From Branchipolynoe longqiensis (Eukaryota; Annelida; Polychaeta; Phyllodocida; Polynoidae): a stretch of 64,000 bases of DNA. Shown piece by piece: positions 11,595 to 22,639 of the stretch (positions are counted from its first letter, which is position 1; each line of letters opens with the position of its first letter). A model generated the notes under the pieces. That model saw only the letters and a list, made by a program, of their open reading frames with translations, was not told the DNA's origin and did not search any database. Both the position numbers and the translations under genes were made by a program. The DNA lies in the NCBI GenBank assembly GCA_030323885.1, contig JASIRB010003681.1, positions 62,001 through 126,000 on the forward strand, given 5' to 3'.

Positions 11595-12517
11595 AGACGT
11601 GGCCGGCCTTGCTATACTCTAAGTACAAGTGACAACTAAACAACAATACAGAGTATGCGTGAGATGGGAGACCGTCCAAGGAACAAAAACACCCACCTCG
11701 TCCGCCGGCAGCCGGTAGAGTGACTGGCTCCACGTGCTCCCTCGCAGAACCGCAGAGTCCAACCGGCGAACCAACCAGAGAGTGCATACCTCACTCGCGA
11801 AACACCAGGCACGCCACCAGTACAACCAGCGTGACCCACATAGGAACCCAGCCAAACCACCCGACGGCGGTATTCCCCGCCCCCCGCAGTACCGGTGATG
11901 TCACCGCACCACATGGTCACGGAGAATCCCCAACCGCAGTATAACAAGGTGACATAGTTAGCTCTACCACACGGCCCGCCCGCCAGTGCACAATACTGAG
12001 CCACCCCTGGTGACAGATCACCGACACTCACGCAGTACCCACCAACAACAACAACACGTACTGCGTAGCGCCAACAACCCACTCGCCCGGTTGCACGCGC
12101 ATGCCATAAGTGGCCCAGTTACGCCAAACTGAACAGCCTAACCAGTTACACACCCATGCCCGCAGTAAAAATAAACACTCCCCTGGTCATAGCAGCTAAC
12201 ACGCAGTACGCCCCGTCAACAAAACCAACGCGTTAGACAAGAAATAGCAGATACTCAACACGGCTTTAGGCAGAGGCATTACGCAGAACAGTAGTAACTG
12301 CGCCCATTCATTGGCGCCCCCGGGGCCCCCGGTCTTTCCCCACTACCCTCAAACAACTGCGTAGCAAAGTTTAACTGAACATATGTACTGCGTTACTCGT
12401 TGTGTGACAGGGATTGGAGTATCTCATGTACGACCAACCCCCGGGACCAGACAACACCAGGGTGGAGTAGCCTAATACCCACTACCCCACCCCATACCAG
12501 TTATCTGCGTCGTAATG
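11595..12517 (-). other. Spacer between integrase and ORF3 of outer gypsy element
   Basis: This GC-rich stretch follows integrase on the minus strand. The longest frame (12082-11636, 148 codons, Gly/Val/Trp/Cys-rich) has no recognisable domain and may be chance in GC-rich DNA. The phrase 'acgcagtac' or 'actgcg' recurs many times across 12000-12400, a mild degenerate repetition. Together with 7007-7105 it forms the original ~1 kb gap before ORF3. Confidence 0.45.
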
Positions 12518-14025
12518 CTAATCGCTCAGATCGCCGCACAGGCGGTGCATCCGAACCCACATCAGACCCCTGTCTAACTGGTACAAAGTCGATGTCACTA
12601 CCCGAGCTACTGGGTACAGAAACAACACTATCGGCATCAGACACTGATCTAGAATGACACCAACATTTATTTTCCGCTTATCAGGTCTATGCCGCCTAGG
12701 GCGCATAGCCTCCCCCGCAGTAACTGGAAGCCCAGGTACTTTATTCTGACTGAACGCATCTATAGTGCCAGCCTCCACCCTTGCAGGTGCGGGCTCGTCC
12801 CCTACATGTGCATCTAGCCAGGAGGATGGTCCAGCGTTTCTAGACATCTGCTTGGTGTAAAGCTTAAGACATCTAACGTTAGATTTACGGTATTTCCCAT
12901 CCTTGCCCTTCATAATAACTGTGGTGTCAGAGACAACTTCTGTTATAGTAAAGGGACCATCCCAGTTCTTTGCGAGTTTGACCCGAGCTAGCGGCGCATG
13001 ATACCGCACCACCCGATCTCCCACCTTGAACTGGCACCACGCAGCGGGCCCGTAGTCAGATTTCTGACAAACCGCTGCCCGACCCAAAGCATCGCGAACT
13101 GCGCTATACGCGTGGTGAAAGCAATGCTCCAACCATCTTACAAACATGATCTCACATGGCCGGTCTACCTGACGATTCACCACCCCAAACTGCAGATCAG
13201 CTGCTAGTCGGAGCTCCTCCCCAAATAGTAACCTGTTAGGAGTCACCCCCGTAGATGCGTGTTCCGTACAGTTATATGCATGTGCCACAAACTTGACCTG
13301 TAAATCCCAATCATCTTGAAAGTCATTCATGGTACAAGCCAATGGAGATATCAGCGTCTTATTAAACCGCTCTACCATACCATCCGATTGTGGACAGTAC
13401 GGGTTCGTAAGCATTTTCTTAACGCCCAACAAGCGCAACATGGACTGAAACAGTGTGGACTCAAATTCCCATCCCTGATCCGAATGGATCCGCATTGGGG
13501 CACCGAATATCAAAACCCAGTTATCCACCAACGCCTGCGCTGCAGTGGGTGCAGTGTGATCTTTTAAGGGGTACACCTGCACATACTTAGTGTAATAGTC
13601 TTGGACTACCATCATCACCACATTACCCCTAGACGTCGTCTTAAACCCGGACACAAAGTCACACGCTAGACGGCGCCACCGATGCCCAGACAATTCCTGA
13701 GTCAACGGTAGCTTAGCAATCCCTTCACCCGGCTTGACCTCCTGACATCAGAAGTCATGCCAGGCCAATAGAACCGCCAAGCTAAACGTTTGGTGGAGCG
13801 AACACGCCCAAAGTGCGTAGCTGTAGAATGCCCATGACAAAACAACAGCAATGCAAATGGCACGACGATCTGCAGGCGACTGCGTAGGTCTTCACCCACT
13901 ACCTTCCACCTGCAGAGCACACCCTCACGCAGTTCCAGCAGATCCCATTGATTTATAATTTTACGAGTCTCTGCATTCTCCACTGCCAGCTCGTCACGCA
14001 AAGGTTTCAAGCGGCCCACCTCCAA
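12518..14025 (-). pseudogene. pol: Integrase of outer gypsy element
   Basis: The integrase is split into two frames by a shift near 13740. The first part (14025-13702) has the zinc-binding region with HGHSTATHFG and FYWPGMTSDV; the CC pair is lost at the frameshift. The second part (13705-12518) has the catalytic core: ACDFVSG (first Asp), IHSDQGWEF (second Asp) and PQSDGMVERFNKTL (Glu). A chromo/GPY-like tail follows (VGDRVVRYHAPLA, NWDGPFTITEV). In life it would insert the cDNA into the host genome. It continues in the frame of the protease-RT ORF after an in-frame TGA at 14026-14028. Confidence 0.88.
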
Positions 14026-16944
14026 TCACTTAATCACCCGCAGTATGGAGGGATCTTGACGCTGTGCCAAGCGAACCTCTGATAACGTCCAAAGTTCATC
14101 ATCATCTATGTCTGCCAGACGCATCGCAGATATTGCTGCGAGCACACAGTTATGCGCGCCACAGTCCGTGCAATCACCCCGGCCGCACTTACGCACCGGG
14201 ATTCTACTCAGACTATCTGCGTTGATGTGATCCACCCCCTTTCTGTACACAATATGCTCATTCGTCACACCATATTCAGATAAAGTGGCCAACCAACGCC
14301 CCATCATCCCCTCCGCCTCCTTGAAATTCAACAACCAACGAAGAGAATGATGATCAGTCCGGATAATAAAATCCGACCCTATCAAGAAATGTTTCCACTT
14401 CCTGCTATACACGACGATAGCCATCAACTCACGCTTCGTCGTGCAGTAATTCCGCTGCGCTTTATTAAGTTTATTACTCGCAAAAGACAACAGGACCTCT
14501 ACCCCATCCTGCACCTGACTCAACACGCCTGAGATTGCAAACCCCGACGCATCAGTGTCCAGAATGAACCGCCCCACCGCCCGCGGATATCGCAGCACTG
14601 GGGTCTGAGTAAAGGCACCTTTCAAGCCCAGAAATGCCGCCTCCTGAGCGTCGCCCCACACAAATTTTATTTTTTTCGCGGTAACGACCAAGTCCTGCAA
14701 AGGAACAGCCAACCGCGCAAAATCAGCAATGAAATCGCGATAATATGACACAAACCCAAGGAATGATCTCACTTCCTTCATATCCTCAGGTCTGGGCCAC
14801 CCCGCAATCGCAGAGAGCTTTTCCGGGTCTGCCTTAATCCCTTCCGCAGAAACCACACGCCCCAGGTACTGCGTCTCGCGCCTAAAAAGTCTACACTTTG
14901 AAGCCTTGAGTCTCAGCCCATAGGAACGTAAACGATCAAACACTGCTTGAAGCCGATCCTGGCATTCGGTTAGTGTCCGACCAAAGACAATGATATCATC
15001 CAAATACACCAAGCAGATCTTCCACTGAAGACCAGCCAGCATATCCGTCATCATCTTTTCGAACGTGGCTGGAGCATTACATAGCCCAAACGGCATCACG
15101 TTCCACTCGAATAAGCCTAAGTGAGTACTAAAAGCAGTCTTAGCAATATCCTCCGGATCCATTGCTACCTGATGATACCCAGATTGCAGATCCAGAGTGC
15201 AAAACCACTCATTACCCCCTAAACTTTCGAGCGACTCATCTATGCGCGGTAATGGGTAAGCATTTTTCCGCGTCACAGTATTGAGTTTTTTATAGTCAAT
15301 GCAAAAACGGATCGAACCATTTTTCTTCTTGACTAAATGGACAGGTGAACTCCACGGTGAATCACTACTCCTAATTACTCCACTATCTAGCAGCTTATGC
15401 AACTCTGTCTCCAGTGCTTCTTTCTTAGAATGCACGAAACGCCGATAGGGAATCCTAAAAGCAGCTGACTCACCGACATCTATGCCATGCTTCACCACCT
15501 CAGTCCAGCCCAATGTCTCGCCAGGCACTGCGAAAACCTGAATATTTCTACCCAGAAATTCCACAACCTGCGAGCGATCAGACTCATCAACCACCTCACA
15601 CCCCATAGCCAAAGGTATAAGATGGGCAGGCAAGCTCCCATCAAGGGACCGAGACACAACAGACGGTGCCACGCACTCCTCTGTAGTACCAGAGGTAACT
15701 GCCTCGGCTAACTCCCCCAACGCAGCAACGCCCACTTCCCCTCTACTACTCACAACACTAGAGGGGCCATCCAACCGCAACGCCTGCGCGCTACGCAGTT
15801 CGGGCCAACCACTGCTCCAATTACCAGGTAACTGCCAACAGCTGACCGCACAACACCGCCCCGTGTCAACCCCACCCACTGGGTCAACTGCACCAACAGC
15901 TGACTCAGCGACCCCGTTGCCGCGAGCAATGTTTACATCGGATTGTTTAACCAACCCCGCCTTAGCGTATTCACTATGAACATTACCAAAGTCAGTAGCT
16001 TCACTCAACAACCCGATAGCCGTACCCCTTCGTAACCTAACCGTATACCGATTTGGATTAAACAAAGGTACAACCGAGCCAACAGGACTCCACACTAGCG
16101 TATTCTGACCTACCAATCCCAGCTCATGCAATTCTGAGACCATCGGTTCAAATAGGCTCTGGTGATCACCGTCGACCCCTACAGCTGATATTTTAACATC
16201 ACAGCCGGTCATCGGAGCAATGCAAATATCTTGCGCAACCGCAGACACAGTCTGACTATCGCGACACAATTCACACTGCACCGTGAGTTGATACGGATCT
16301 CGAAGATAAAGGCTGCCTGCCTGACGCAGTTCACAACCATAATACTCCAAAAATTCCGCACCCAAAATACCATCTTCTGAAATATCGGAAACAGTAGGGG
16401 CATAATGAAATATTTTCCCCCCGATTTCCAGAGATAGTATGGCTTGTCCGTACTGCTTGAGTGGCGCACCGGTGACAGTGACAGGCTTCACGCTATTATC
16501 GAAAAACACCTTATCACCATCCAACTTATCGAAGAATTTTCGTCCAACACATGTGACCACAGCCCCACTGTCTACTAAAAAATACCCAATAGTCCCTCTA
16601 ACGCACACTCTCACATACCACCGTTTCCCGTCCAGAGTCCAGAAAGTGGAATCCACGAATAGGCGCTTACCACAAGGGTGAGACAGGTCGCACCCCTGAC
16701 GCTGTATTATAAATTGCATACAGTCGTCCAAAGGTGTGGGAGCCAGAGCAGAAACGCACCGCGCTATCTGCTCCATGCCGTCCCACAATACCGACTCCAC
16801 TGGGATAGACTCACCAGGGGCGATCACCGGCGGTCCCGCGCTAGCATCAGACTGCACACCGGCTTCCTCGACAGTTAACACCACATCCGTTTTGGCGGTC
16901 TCCGGGCTTGCCAACAGGGTTGAGCCTGAGCCCAAATGGTCCAA
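14026..16944 (-). CDS. pol: Protease-RT-RNaseH of outer gypsy element
   Basis: One open frame of 972 codons. A retropepsin-like protease (residues about 125-215) has FLVDSGAVVTCVG, with DSG replacing DTG. Reverse transcriptase (about 510-720) has RFCIDYKKLNTVTRKNAYPL, DLQSGYHQV, PFGLCNAPATFEKMM and the catalytic YLDDIIVFG. RNaseH (about 790-920) has LDTDASGFAISGVLSQ, KRELMAIV and RTDHHSLRWLL. An HINADSLSRIP motif precedes the integrase. Typical Ty3/gypsy order and length, with the RT active site intact. The frame is offset from gag upstream, so expression would need ribosomal frameshifting. It ends in TGA, probably a mutated Arg codon, directly before the integrase frame. Confidence 0.92.
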   Translation of the reverse strand: MDHLGSGSTLLASPETAKTDVVLTVEEAGVQSDASAGPPVIAPGESIPVESVLWDGMEQIARCVSALAPTPLDDCMQFIIQRQGCDLSHPCGKRLFVDSTFWTLDGKRWYVRVCVRGTIGYFLVDSGAVVTCVGRKFFDKLDGDKVFFDNSVKPVTVTGAPLKQYGQAILSLEIGGKIFHYAPTVSDISEDGILGAEFLEYYGCELRQAGSLYLRDPYQLTVQCELCRDSQTVSAVAQDICIAPMTGCDVKISAVGVDGDHQSLFEPMVSELHELGLVGQNTLVWSPVGSVVPLFNPNRYTVRLRRGTAIGLLSEATDFGNVHSEYAKAGLVKQSDVNIARGNGVAESAVGAVDPVGGVDTGRCCAVSCWQLPGNWSSGWPELRSAQALRLDGPSSVVSSRGEVGVAALGELAEAVTSGTTEECVAPSVVSRSLDGSLPAHLIPLAMGCEVVDESDRSQVVEFLGRNIQVFAVPGETLGWTEVVKHGIDVGESAAFRIPYRRFVHSKKEALETELHKLLDSGVIRSSDSPWSSPVHLVKKKNGSIRFCIDYKKLNTVTRKNAYPLPRIDESLESLGGNEWFCTLDLQSGYHQVAMDPEDIAKTAFSTHLGLFEWNVMPFGLCNAPATFEKMMTDMLAGLQWKICLVYLDDIIVFGRTLTECQDRLQAVFDRLRSYGLRLKASKCRLFRRETQYLGRVVSAEGIKADPEKLSAIAGWPRPEDMKEVRSFLGFVSYYRDFIADFARLAVPLQDLVVTAKKIKFVWGDAQEAAFLGLKGAFTQTPVLRYPRAVGRFILDTDASGFAISGVLSQVQDGVEVLLSFASNKLNKAQRNYCTTKRELMAIVVYSRKWKHFLIGSDFIIRTDHHSLRWLLNFKEAEGMMGRWLATLSEYGVTNEHIVYRKGVDHINADSLSRIPVRKCGRGDCTDCGAHNCVLAAISAMRLADIDDDELWTLSEVRLAQRQDPSILRVIK

Positions 16945-16946
16945 CC

Positions 16947-18360
16947 CTAGGCGTTTAAATGCGGCTTAGCCCCCGCGTCCCTGTCCCTACGGAGACGAGC
17001 CAACCTAGCCCGATCAACACCTGAGTTGTCCCTACCCTCGCGATCACCGGCTATTACAGCCTCCTCGAGAGTACGTTTTACTCCAGTACATTGTATAGGC
17101 CAATGACCGAAAGCAAAGCAATGACCACACTCATGATCATGAGCACGCGTATCTTTCTTAGCCACGCGCCTGCGCGCAGATAACCCAGATGAGCCAGGCC
17201 CACCTGTTGCTACCTGCGCAGCAGATTTCTGCTCCCCCATCACATCACGCACCCAACCTTGGACTAATGCTTTAGTGATAGGAGGGGACTGATAACCCCC
17301 CACCAGAGCTCGCCCGGAAATTGCCACCATCCCGATAGCCACCACCCGACCAACCCCGGTAGGAATTACCCCCACGATAGCTCCCCCCAGAACTCCCCCG
17401 AGAGAAACCACCGCCGCCATTACGCCGAGGATCACGTGGCGCGTTATACGCAGCCACCTCAACCTCGAACTCACCATCCGACTCATCTGAAAGTTGAATA
17501 GCCTCCACCGCAGTCGACCGCCCAGCACGCAGTGCCTTAGCGCAGTAATCGTCGACTACCTCAAACATCTCCTCCAGAGATGACATACCCGGCCGCCAAC
17601 GGTCATAGGAGGCACGCTGCTCTCCCGGATCAATGAGTGAGCATACGAAACGCTCGACTATCTTAGTCTCGATCACACGCTCACTCATCCCAGTATCTCT
17701 TGCAGCCTCCCGCCCATCTACCTGCAGCTGCAGACCGTACGCCCGGTACGATCCATCACGGGCAGTTTGGACGCGCTTCTTCCACTGATACCAGCGCGCC
17801 ATGGGGTCCACTGGACGGAACTTATACGAGATGATAGTAAGCAATTCCCTCATCGTCGTCAACCCATGACGCCTCCACGCGTCCACGCAGTCCTGCGCTG
17901 GCCCATTCCTCAGCAGAGGTAACAGCTGAATGAGAGCTACCCTCTCATCCCACATGTTGGACCGCATATCCAACGTAAAATCCCGCCACCAAGTATTCCA
18001 TTCCTGCTTAATACCTGTAAATGGCTTAGGACGCAACGTCGGAATCCACGCAGAACCCGCCACAGGATACTTCAGAACATTCTCATCTAGTTCCAACGTA
18101 TCCCGATTACACGATCCCCATCCGGCCCCACCCCCAATCGAAGCAGGTTCCCGAATCACATCCATTATTGCAGGATGATTCCGGAACAACCACATCTCTT
18201 CCACTGAGTACTGGCGACCCACCGGTAGCCCAGGCAACGACGCAATAGGTACTGCGTCACAACCCGAACCCTCCGGGTCAGGAATCCTCTCCATCCATAT
18301 CTCCTCATGAGTACTACCCATGTATTCAGAGTCCTGAACAACACCCCTCCGATGCTGCAC
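16947..18360 (-). pseudogene. gag: gag capsid and zinc-knuckle region of outer gypsy element
   Basis: Two overlapping frames (18360-17272 and 17528-16947) together cover the second half of Gag. The capsid part contains FTGIKQEWNTWWRDFTLDM and VERFVCSLIDPGEQR, matching the retrotransposon Gag capsid pattern. A Gly/Ser/Arg-rich linker follows. The second frame holds one CCHC zinc knuckle, CGHCFAFGHWPIQC (about 17103-17144). The frame change near 17300-17500 falls in the Gly-rich region and may be an indel. Gag would coat the RNA genome and build the particle. Confidence 0.82.
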
Positions 18361-19834
18361 AGAACCTCCCCTCCCCCGAGAACCACCATCCCCCGAAGAG
18401 GGCCCCGACTCCCTCGGACCCCCACCTCCACCACCGTCCCCCTTAGAGGGCGCCGCAAATGCGGTGAGCTACCCGCGGAAGCCGGGCGCGCACTACGCAC
18501 TGGATACTGCGTCTCGCGGTTATCCAACCGCGTAGACTCAGTAACCCGCACACCACTGTCTTCAAGCCCCAAACCGCGTTCAAACGCTAGTTTCTCCGCC
18601 TGAAAAACTGCCCGCTCACCTGCAAGGATCTCCAGAGCAGAATCAAGGCCAGCCCTCTCAGCAGCTAGCAATTGTTCACACCTCTGGTTCTCGTCCTGCA
18701 ACTGAACATTCAGCGCCTCCCGCACAGACAAATCCGCCAACTGTCTCGTGAACGCAGTTTGCTGCTCTTCCACCAACACTCGACTAGATTCTGTCTCTAC
18801 TGTGGAAACGCACCTCGCCTAGCTTAGCTCCGCTAAATCGTGTGCGAAGGATTCAGCATTAGAGATTCTTAAATCATCCAACGCCCGTCTCTCCTCCACC
18901 ATCCGGTCAAATTGGACTCGCTTCCAAGCTCGCAGACGGCGGATACGGATCGATTCCTGACGCTCCACCTCCGACTGCGACCCCGAAAACATACGACCCA
19001 TAACCAAATCACGCTCTAACGTAAACGTTAACGAGTCATCGGCTACGAGCCCTGTCTCCAAACCCGGGGAAATCTCCCTACGACAGGGAACTTGGGAATA
19101 ATCACGCGCAGCTCCCATCCCCACAGAATGGACAACTGAACTTCCCCACGGTGAATACTCCAGTGGCACACCTCCCACAGAACTCCCGCGTACGGCCAGA
19201 CCTAAATCATCACGACACACGATTGAACTGCTACCCTCACGTACACCCGCCCCCGAATCAACATTGATCGACAGAGACTGCATATCATCAAGAGCGAAGC
19301 CCACTTTCATCGCACTCCCCGTAATGCCCTCCCCAGTACTATTGTCAACTGAGAGAACATTTCGCGCTGCAGTTGATGGCGGGATATTTCCCAACCCCGC
19401 GCCACCACTACCAGAACGAGTGCCCAACTGCATGTCACACCCATCACCCTGTATCGCCACCGGTGTAAACAACGGCGCAATACCCGGCGGCGGACTGCCA
19501 CTCAGTCGCGCTAACTGCGTCCAATAGCTGTCAACGCCTTCAGCCCCTCTAGGCGCCACCACCGGCACTGGCGTGGGATTGGCTACGCCCCCCCCCCCCC
19601 CCCCCCACTCACTGACACCTGGCGGCGGTCCCCTATGATGCCGGCACCTGCATTAGGAATGAACGTATGAACATCAACATCCCCCACAGGTGAGTAGTGA
19701 GCGTGGTGCAGTGTATTCACCGCAGAAGCGTCCACGCTCACCGGCGGTCCCACCGCGTCAGGACGCCCTGCACCATCAATTTGGTACTGGCGCCCACTGC
19801 GCAGTTGACCTGCCGTCGCCCCCTCCATAATCAC
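18165..19834 (-). pseudogene. gag: gag N-terminal region of outer gypsy element (frameshifted)
   Basis: The frames at 19834-19583, 19568-18819 and 18779-18165 follow each other with small gaps. The first breaks at a long C/G homopolymer (about 19588-19606), which is prone to both replication and assembly error. The middle frame is Ser/Gly-rich and ends in an Arg/Glu-rich helix. The third is a heptad-like, Gln/Glu/Leu/Ala-rich segment, probably a coiled coil. The likely start is the ATG at 19828, just after MI. No family beyond 'long gypsy Gag' is recognisable. Total Gag would be about 950 residues, unusually long. Confidence 0.65.
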
Positions 19835-19904
19835 AAATTACGAAGAGAACCTACCTTCGGAGTCCATAGCCCAGGTCCAATACTCACCCCTTACGCAGAA
19901 GGCG

Positions 19905-19922
19905 AGCTGGCTCACGGCACCA
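19905..19922 (-). other. Primer-binding site of outer gypsy element
   Basis: On the minus strand TGGTGCCGTGAGCCAGCT begins one base after the 5' LTR ends. The TGG start fits the complement of a tRNA CCA tail. I do not assign the tRNA. Confidence 0.65.
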
Positions 19923-19923
19923 A

Positions 19924-20265
19924 TGTGATGGCCCACGGCCCTCCGACCCGCACTCACGCAGCTCTCCAAGGAAGAACACCAAGATTCAATACAGTGTACG
20001 CTTCACCCTGGGTTTATTGAACCATCTGCTCTCCGCGGCATCAGTAGTTGTCTGACCCGCCCCCTGTCTCGCCAGATCCCACATCGACTCTATAGGTGTG
20101 TGTGGGGGGGTGGGTCAGCCACACGCAGTAGAGGTCAGCCCAGTTGGGGTCTGACCGGTGGCTACCCGTGCCGCCACCTGGCACAGTACACAGGTACTGC
20201 GCAGGTGTATGGCATAGTCTCCGCTGCTACCGCGTGGTAGTAGAGCTCATGTCCAGACTACTACA
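19924..20265 (-). repeat. 5' LTR of outer gypsy element
   Basis: 342 bp, matching 2016-2358 in sequence and orientation, and followed by the flank ATAG. In element orientation it starts TGTAGTAGTCTGGAC and contains AATAAA (plus tttatt near 20012). Transcription of the minus-strand element would begin inside it. Confidence 0.9.
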
Positions 20266-20514
20266 ATAGCTTATAAAGAAACAATTAATTGCAATATAAT
20301 TTCCCACAGAGAGTTCACAGACAATAAGCACCCAACCCGCGGTCATACCCCCTTCTGAGTCTCCCTAAGAATGGGCAACGAGTGACTCGCTGCCTTTTTC
20401 GCGTACGACTCAGTTCACGTATGAAACTTATTTTGTAGGTGGCTCACTCGGCCTATGGGCATTCTGTGCCGCTTTCCCGTGACTATCTGTTGTTCTTGTC
20501 AGGAGGGGCCGGAG

Positions 20515-20640
20515 TGCCGTGTTTGTCCAAGGTTGACCTATGTAAAGACTGAGCCTACATAAAGCCCCATGTTTGTCTAAAGCCTGACATATGAAAGACT
20601 GAGTCTACATAAACCCCCACATTCGTCCAAAGCTATCAAA
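20515..20640. repeat. Short tandem repeat, about 57 bp unit
   Basis: Two full and one partial copy follow the pattern 'tgtttgtccaaggttgacctatgtaaagactgagcctacataaa', with 'gtttgtctaaagcctgacatatgaaagactgagtctacataaa' next and 'cattcgtccaaag' last. No coding frame runs through it. The surrounding 20270-21180 shows no gene I can support. Confidence 0.6.
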
Positions 20641-21311
20641 AGAGGCGGGACAGATTGGCGGAGGCTGCATAGGTGGCATTGCAGGAGAGTGACAACAGTA
20701 GTTACCGGCATTTATTAATTTATGCATTTATTTATGTATTTTTTAAAAATTATTTCTATAGTTCACCATGTTGCCTTACGCTACCGACGATAACCTTCGA
20801 ACGCATTGATAGAGAATATATAAAAATTGGTACACAGCACCGTCTTTTATTTTTGCTGTGTGGAATAGACTTACTGCATCCACTTTTACTGCATCGACTT
20901 ATCTTCTACTGGATGTAGTTATGCAGTAACAACCATTGTTTGCCTTAAGGTTTGTTTGCGGCTGTACATCTGCTTCCCGCCATAGGCACTAGGTGGTGCC
21001 ATCATTGATCTTCAGGGTTCTAACCTAATATCTCCAGGTGGCAGCACCAGACAACAGAGGTCAGACGGTCGTCTTCTTTTCTAGTTGCAAATCTTCATGC
21101 CCGATGGCACCACCTGCTTGAAACATACTTCATTTCCTTCCTTACCACTAGGTGTCTGACCGCTTGACCGATTGACCGATTGACCTCTTGACCATGCCTC
21201 GCCTCACCGAACTGCTCGCGCACCAGCTCAAATCTACTCACACACTCTCACACTCGCGCACCTCACACACCTCACCTATCACCTACACCTACTCCGAACG
21301 AATCTCCAAAG

Positions 21312-22471
21312 ATGTCTTGTCATGGTGCCCCCGAATCTAAACGTGAGTATTTGACATATATCCGTCTATATATGGTTTTTGTGTTGTATGATTCTGTATT
21401 TTGACCGTCAAATTTCGTACGGTAGATATGTAATATGTGCCAAACAAATTCAAACAACTTCAAACCCCTTCATGGCGCCTAATATAGTCGGCTCACATTG
21501 GCTCACATCCGCCGTTGGCTCACATCCGCCACGTGTGAACCCGATGCTGAGGCGGATTATGGTCATTGGTTGAGTCGCCTCATCTATTTCGCCTCCAGTA
21601 GGTTGTGGGTGTGAACACGGCTTATGTCTAAATCTGTAGGCTTAATAATCATTATTTAGGTTTGTTTGGTTTTGGTTTTGCAGACAGTGGTTTCCACCAC
21701 AGCTGAGCAGCGGGCTATCCTGCAGCAGTTTTACGACGATGGGCTTGTTAGCACATCCAAGCCCTTCGAGCCGGAACTGCTGCGGGCTGCAGAGGCTGCC
21801 AACATGTCGTTGCGCGCAGTCAAGGTTAGAATCAATTAATCATCTTACCCCCCTTCAGAAATTAGTTCTGTAACTAGTAAGTGACCCGACCCCCAGTGGC
21901 CCCACCTACCAGGAGCGCTGGAACGTGATCTCTGAGCCTGTTTCCGGTTTGGCAGTAAATCGCAAACCCGTGGAAATTGCACATTCCGGGTTTTGCGATT
22001 TACTAGGAAATCACAAACCCCCCTGTAGCAGCGGCGTTAATATCACTTCGATTTTAGGGTTAATTTGATCAAATTTCACTTTTTGAGTATGTAATTCTGT
22101 TAAATATGATAGCATTGAATAGATTTGGGCCTAATCGGTTCCTAACACCGCCCTTAAACCTGGTACGGAGTGGTGTATCATGTATTTTAAATCTAAATGA
22201 TTATAAATCTAAAGGGTTATTAAATAGATAAGACTTTATTTTCCCGTGCACAATCCTCTGAACCAAATACATCTCTCAAACGTATTTCGACCATTTTCGC
22301 ATTCCCTTTAGGTGCGCATCAGCAACATGCGCAGAAATGCGCAGGAGCGGTGCGCTCCAGCCGTTTCTGCCGTCACGGACCCCGACAGCCTTCGCCAAAA
22401 GGTGCGCCTTTCGGTGCAGCATGCGAAGCGCACAACGGGGTTCGACCTCTACAAGCGCTCCACCCAGTCCG
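21312..22471 (+). CDS. Homeodomain-like gene, three predicted exons (3' end not found)
   Basis: Predicted exons: 21312-21342 (ATG start, donor C|GTGAGT), 21688-21824 (acceptor gcagacag, donor CAAG|GTTAGA) and 22312-22471 (acceptor ccctttag, donor G|GTAAAT). Phases join in one frame. Exons 2 and 3 give a helix-turn-helix pattern with AILQQFYDDG near the start of helix 1 and VKVRISNMRRN across the exon 2/3 join. The latter lines up with the VKVWFQNRRR recognition helix of homeodomains. Trp, Phe and Gln of that helix are replaced by Arg, Ile and Ser, while Asn and the two Arg remain. An intron within the recognition helix is common in homeobox genes. The inferred DNA-binding role is uncertain. 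Exon 1 is the weakest call. The last donor implies at least one further exon, perhaps past the mobile elements to the right or lost. Confidence 0.45.
21688..21824 (+). other. Internal exon: homeodomain-like helices 1-2
   Basis: The exon is bounded by a pyrimidine-rich acceptor (tttggttttgcagacag) and a GT donor. An alternative acceptor four bases earlier (AG at 21682-21683) would give phase 0. The 137-nt exon is open, has higher GC than its flanks, and ends exactly at a codon boundary. Confidence 0.5.
22025..22180 (-). mobile_element. MITE fragment within intron of homeodomain-like gene
   Basis: Phrases such as gcggcgttaatatcacttcg, ttagggttaatttgatcaaa and tgtaattctgttaaatatga are reverse complements of parts of the MITEs at 23893-29678, 30406-31007 and 33661-34123. 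The motif ggttcctaacaccgcccttaaacc matches the inner arm of the 33661 copy most closely. It lies between predicted exons 2 and 3. Confidence 0.6.
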
Positions 22472-22639
22472 GTAAATTATATACATTCCATATCAACGTT
22501 GGCCGAAGTATTTTTTTTTAGCTGTAATTTTGTACGGTAGATATGTAATATGGCAATGTAGCTTTGTCAATCAAAAAATCGGTTGACAGCACCGTCTTTA
22601 TACTCTTTCACTACAGACTAACCTACACTCTGCTCGAAT

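Larger units (their letters stand above)
2016..20265 (-). mobile_element. Giant Ty3/gypsy LTR retrotransposon containing a nested element
   Basis: Near-identical LTRs in the same orientation lie at 2016-2358 and 19924-20265. Outside a G/GT run they differ at about nine positions by hand count. Both have TG...CA ends on the minus strand. The 4-bp flank ATAG is present on both outer sides (2012-2015 and 20266-20269), as expected for a target-site duplication. A polypurine tract abuts the 3' LTR and a TGG-starting primer-binding site abuts the 5' LTR. On the minus strand the order is gag, protease, RT, RNaseH, integrase, then a long extra ORF. A plus-strand gypsy element occupies 7106-11594. Subtracting it leaves about 13.8 kb, much longer than the usual 5-7 kb. 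Gag and pol are broken by frameshifts and TGA stops, so this copy is probably not autonomous. Confidence 0.92.

Noticed and set aside
11636..12082. 148-codon minus-strand frame after integrase as an envelope-like gene
   Set aside because: No signal peptide, ordered cysteines or clear membrane anchor. GC-rich DNA easily gives such frames.
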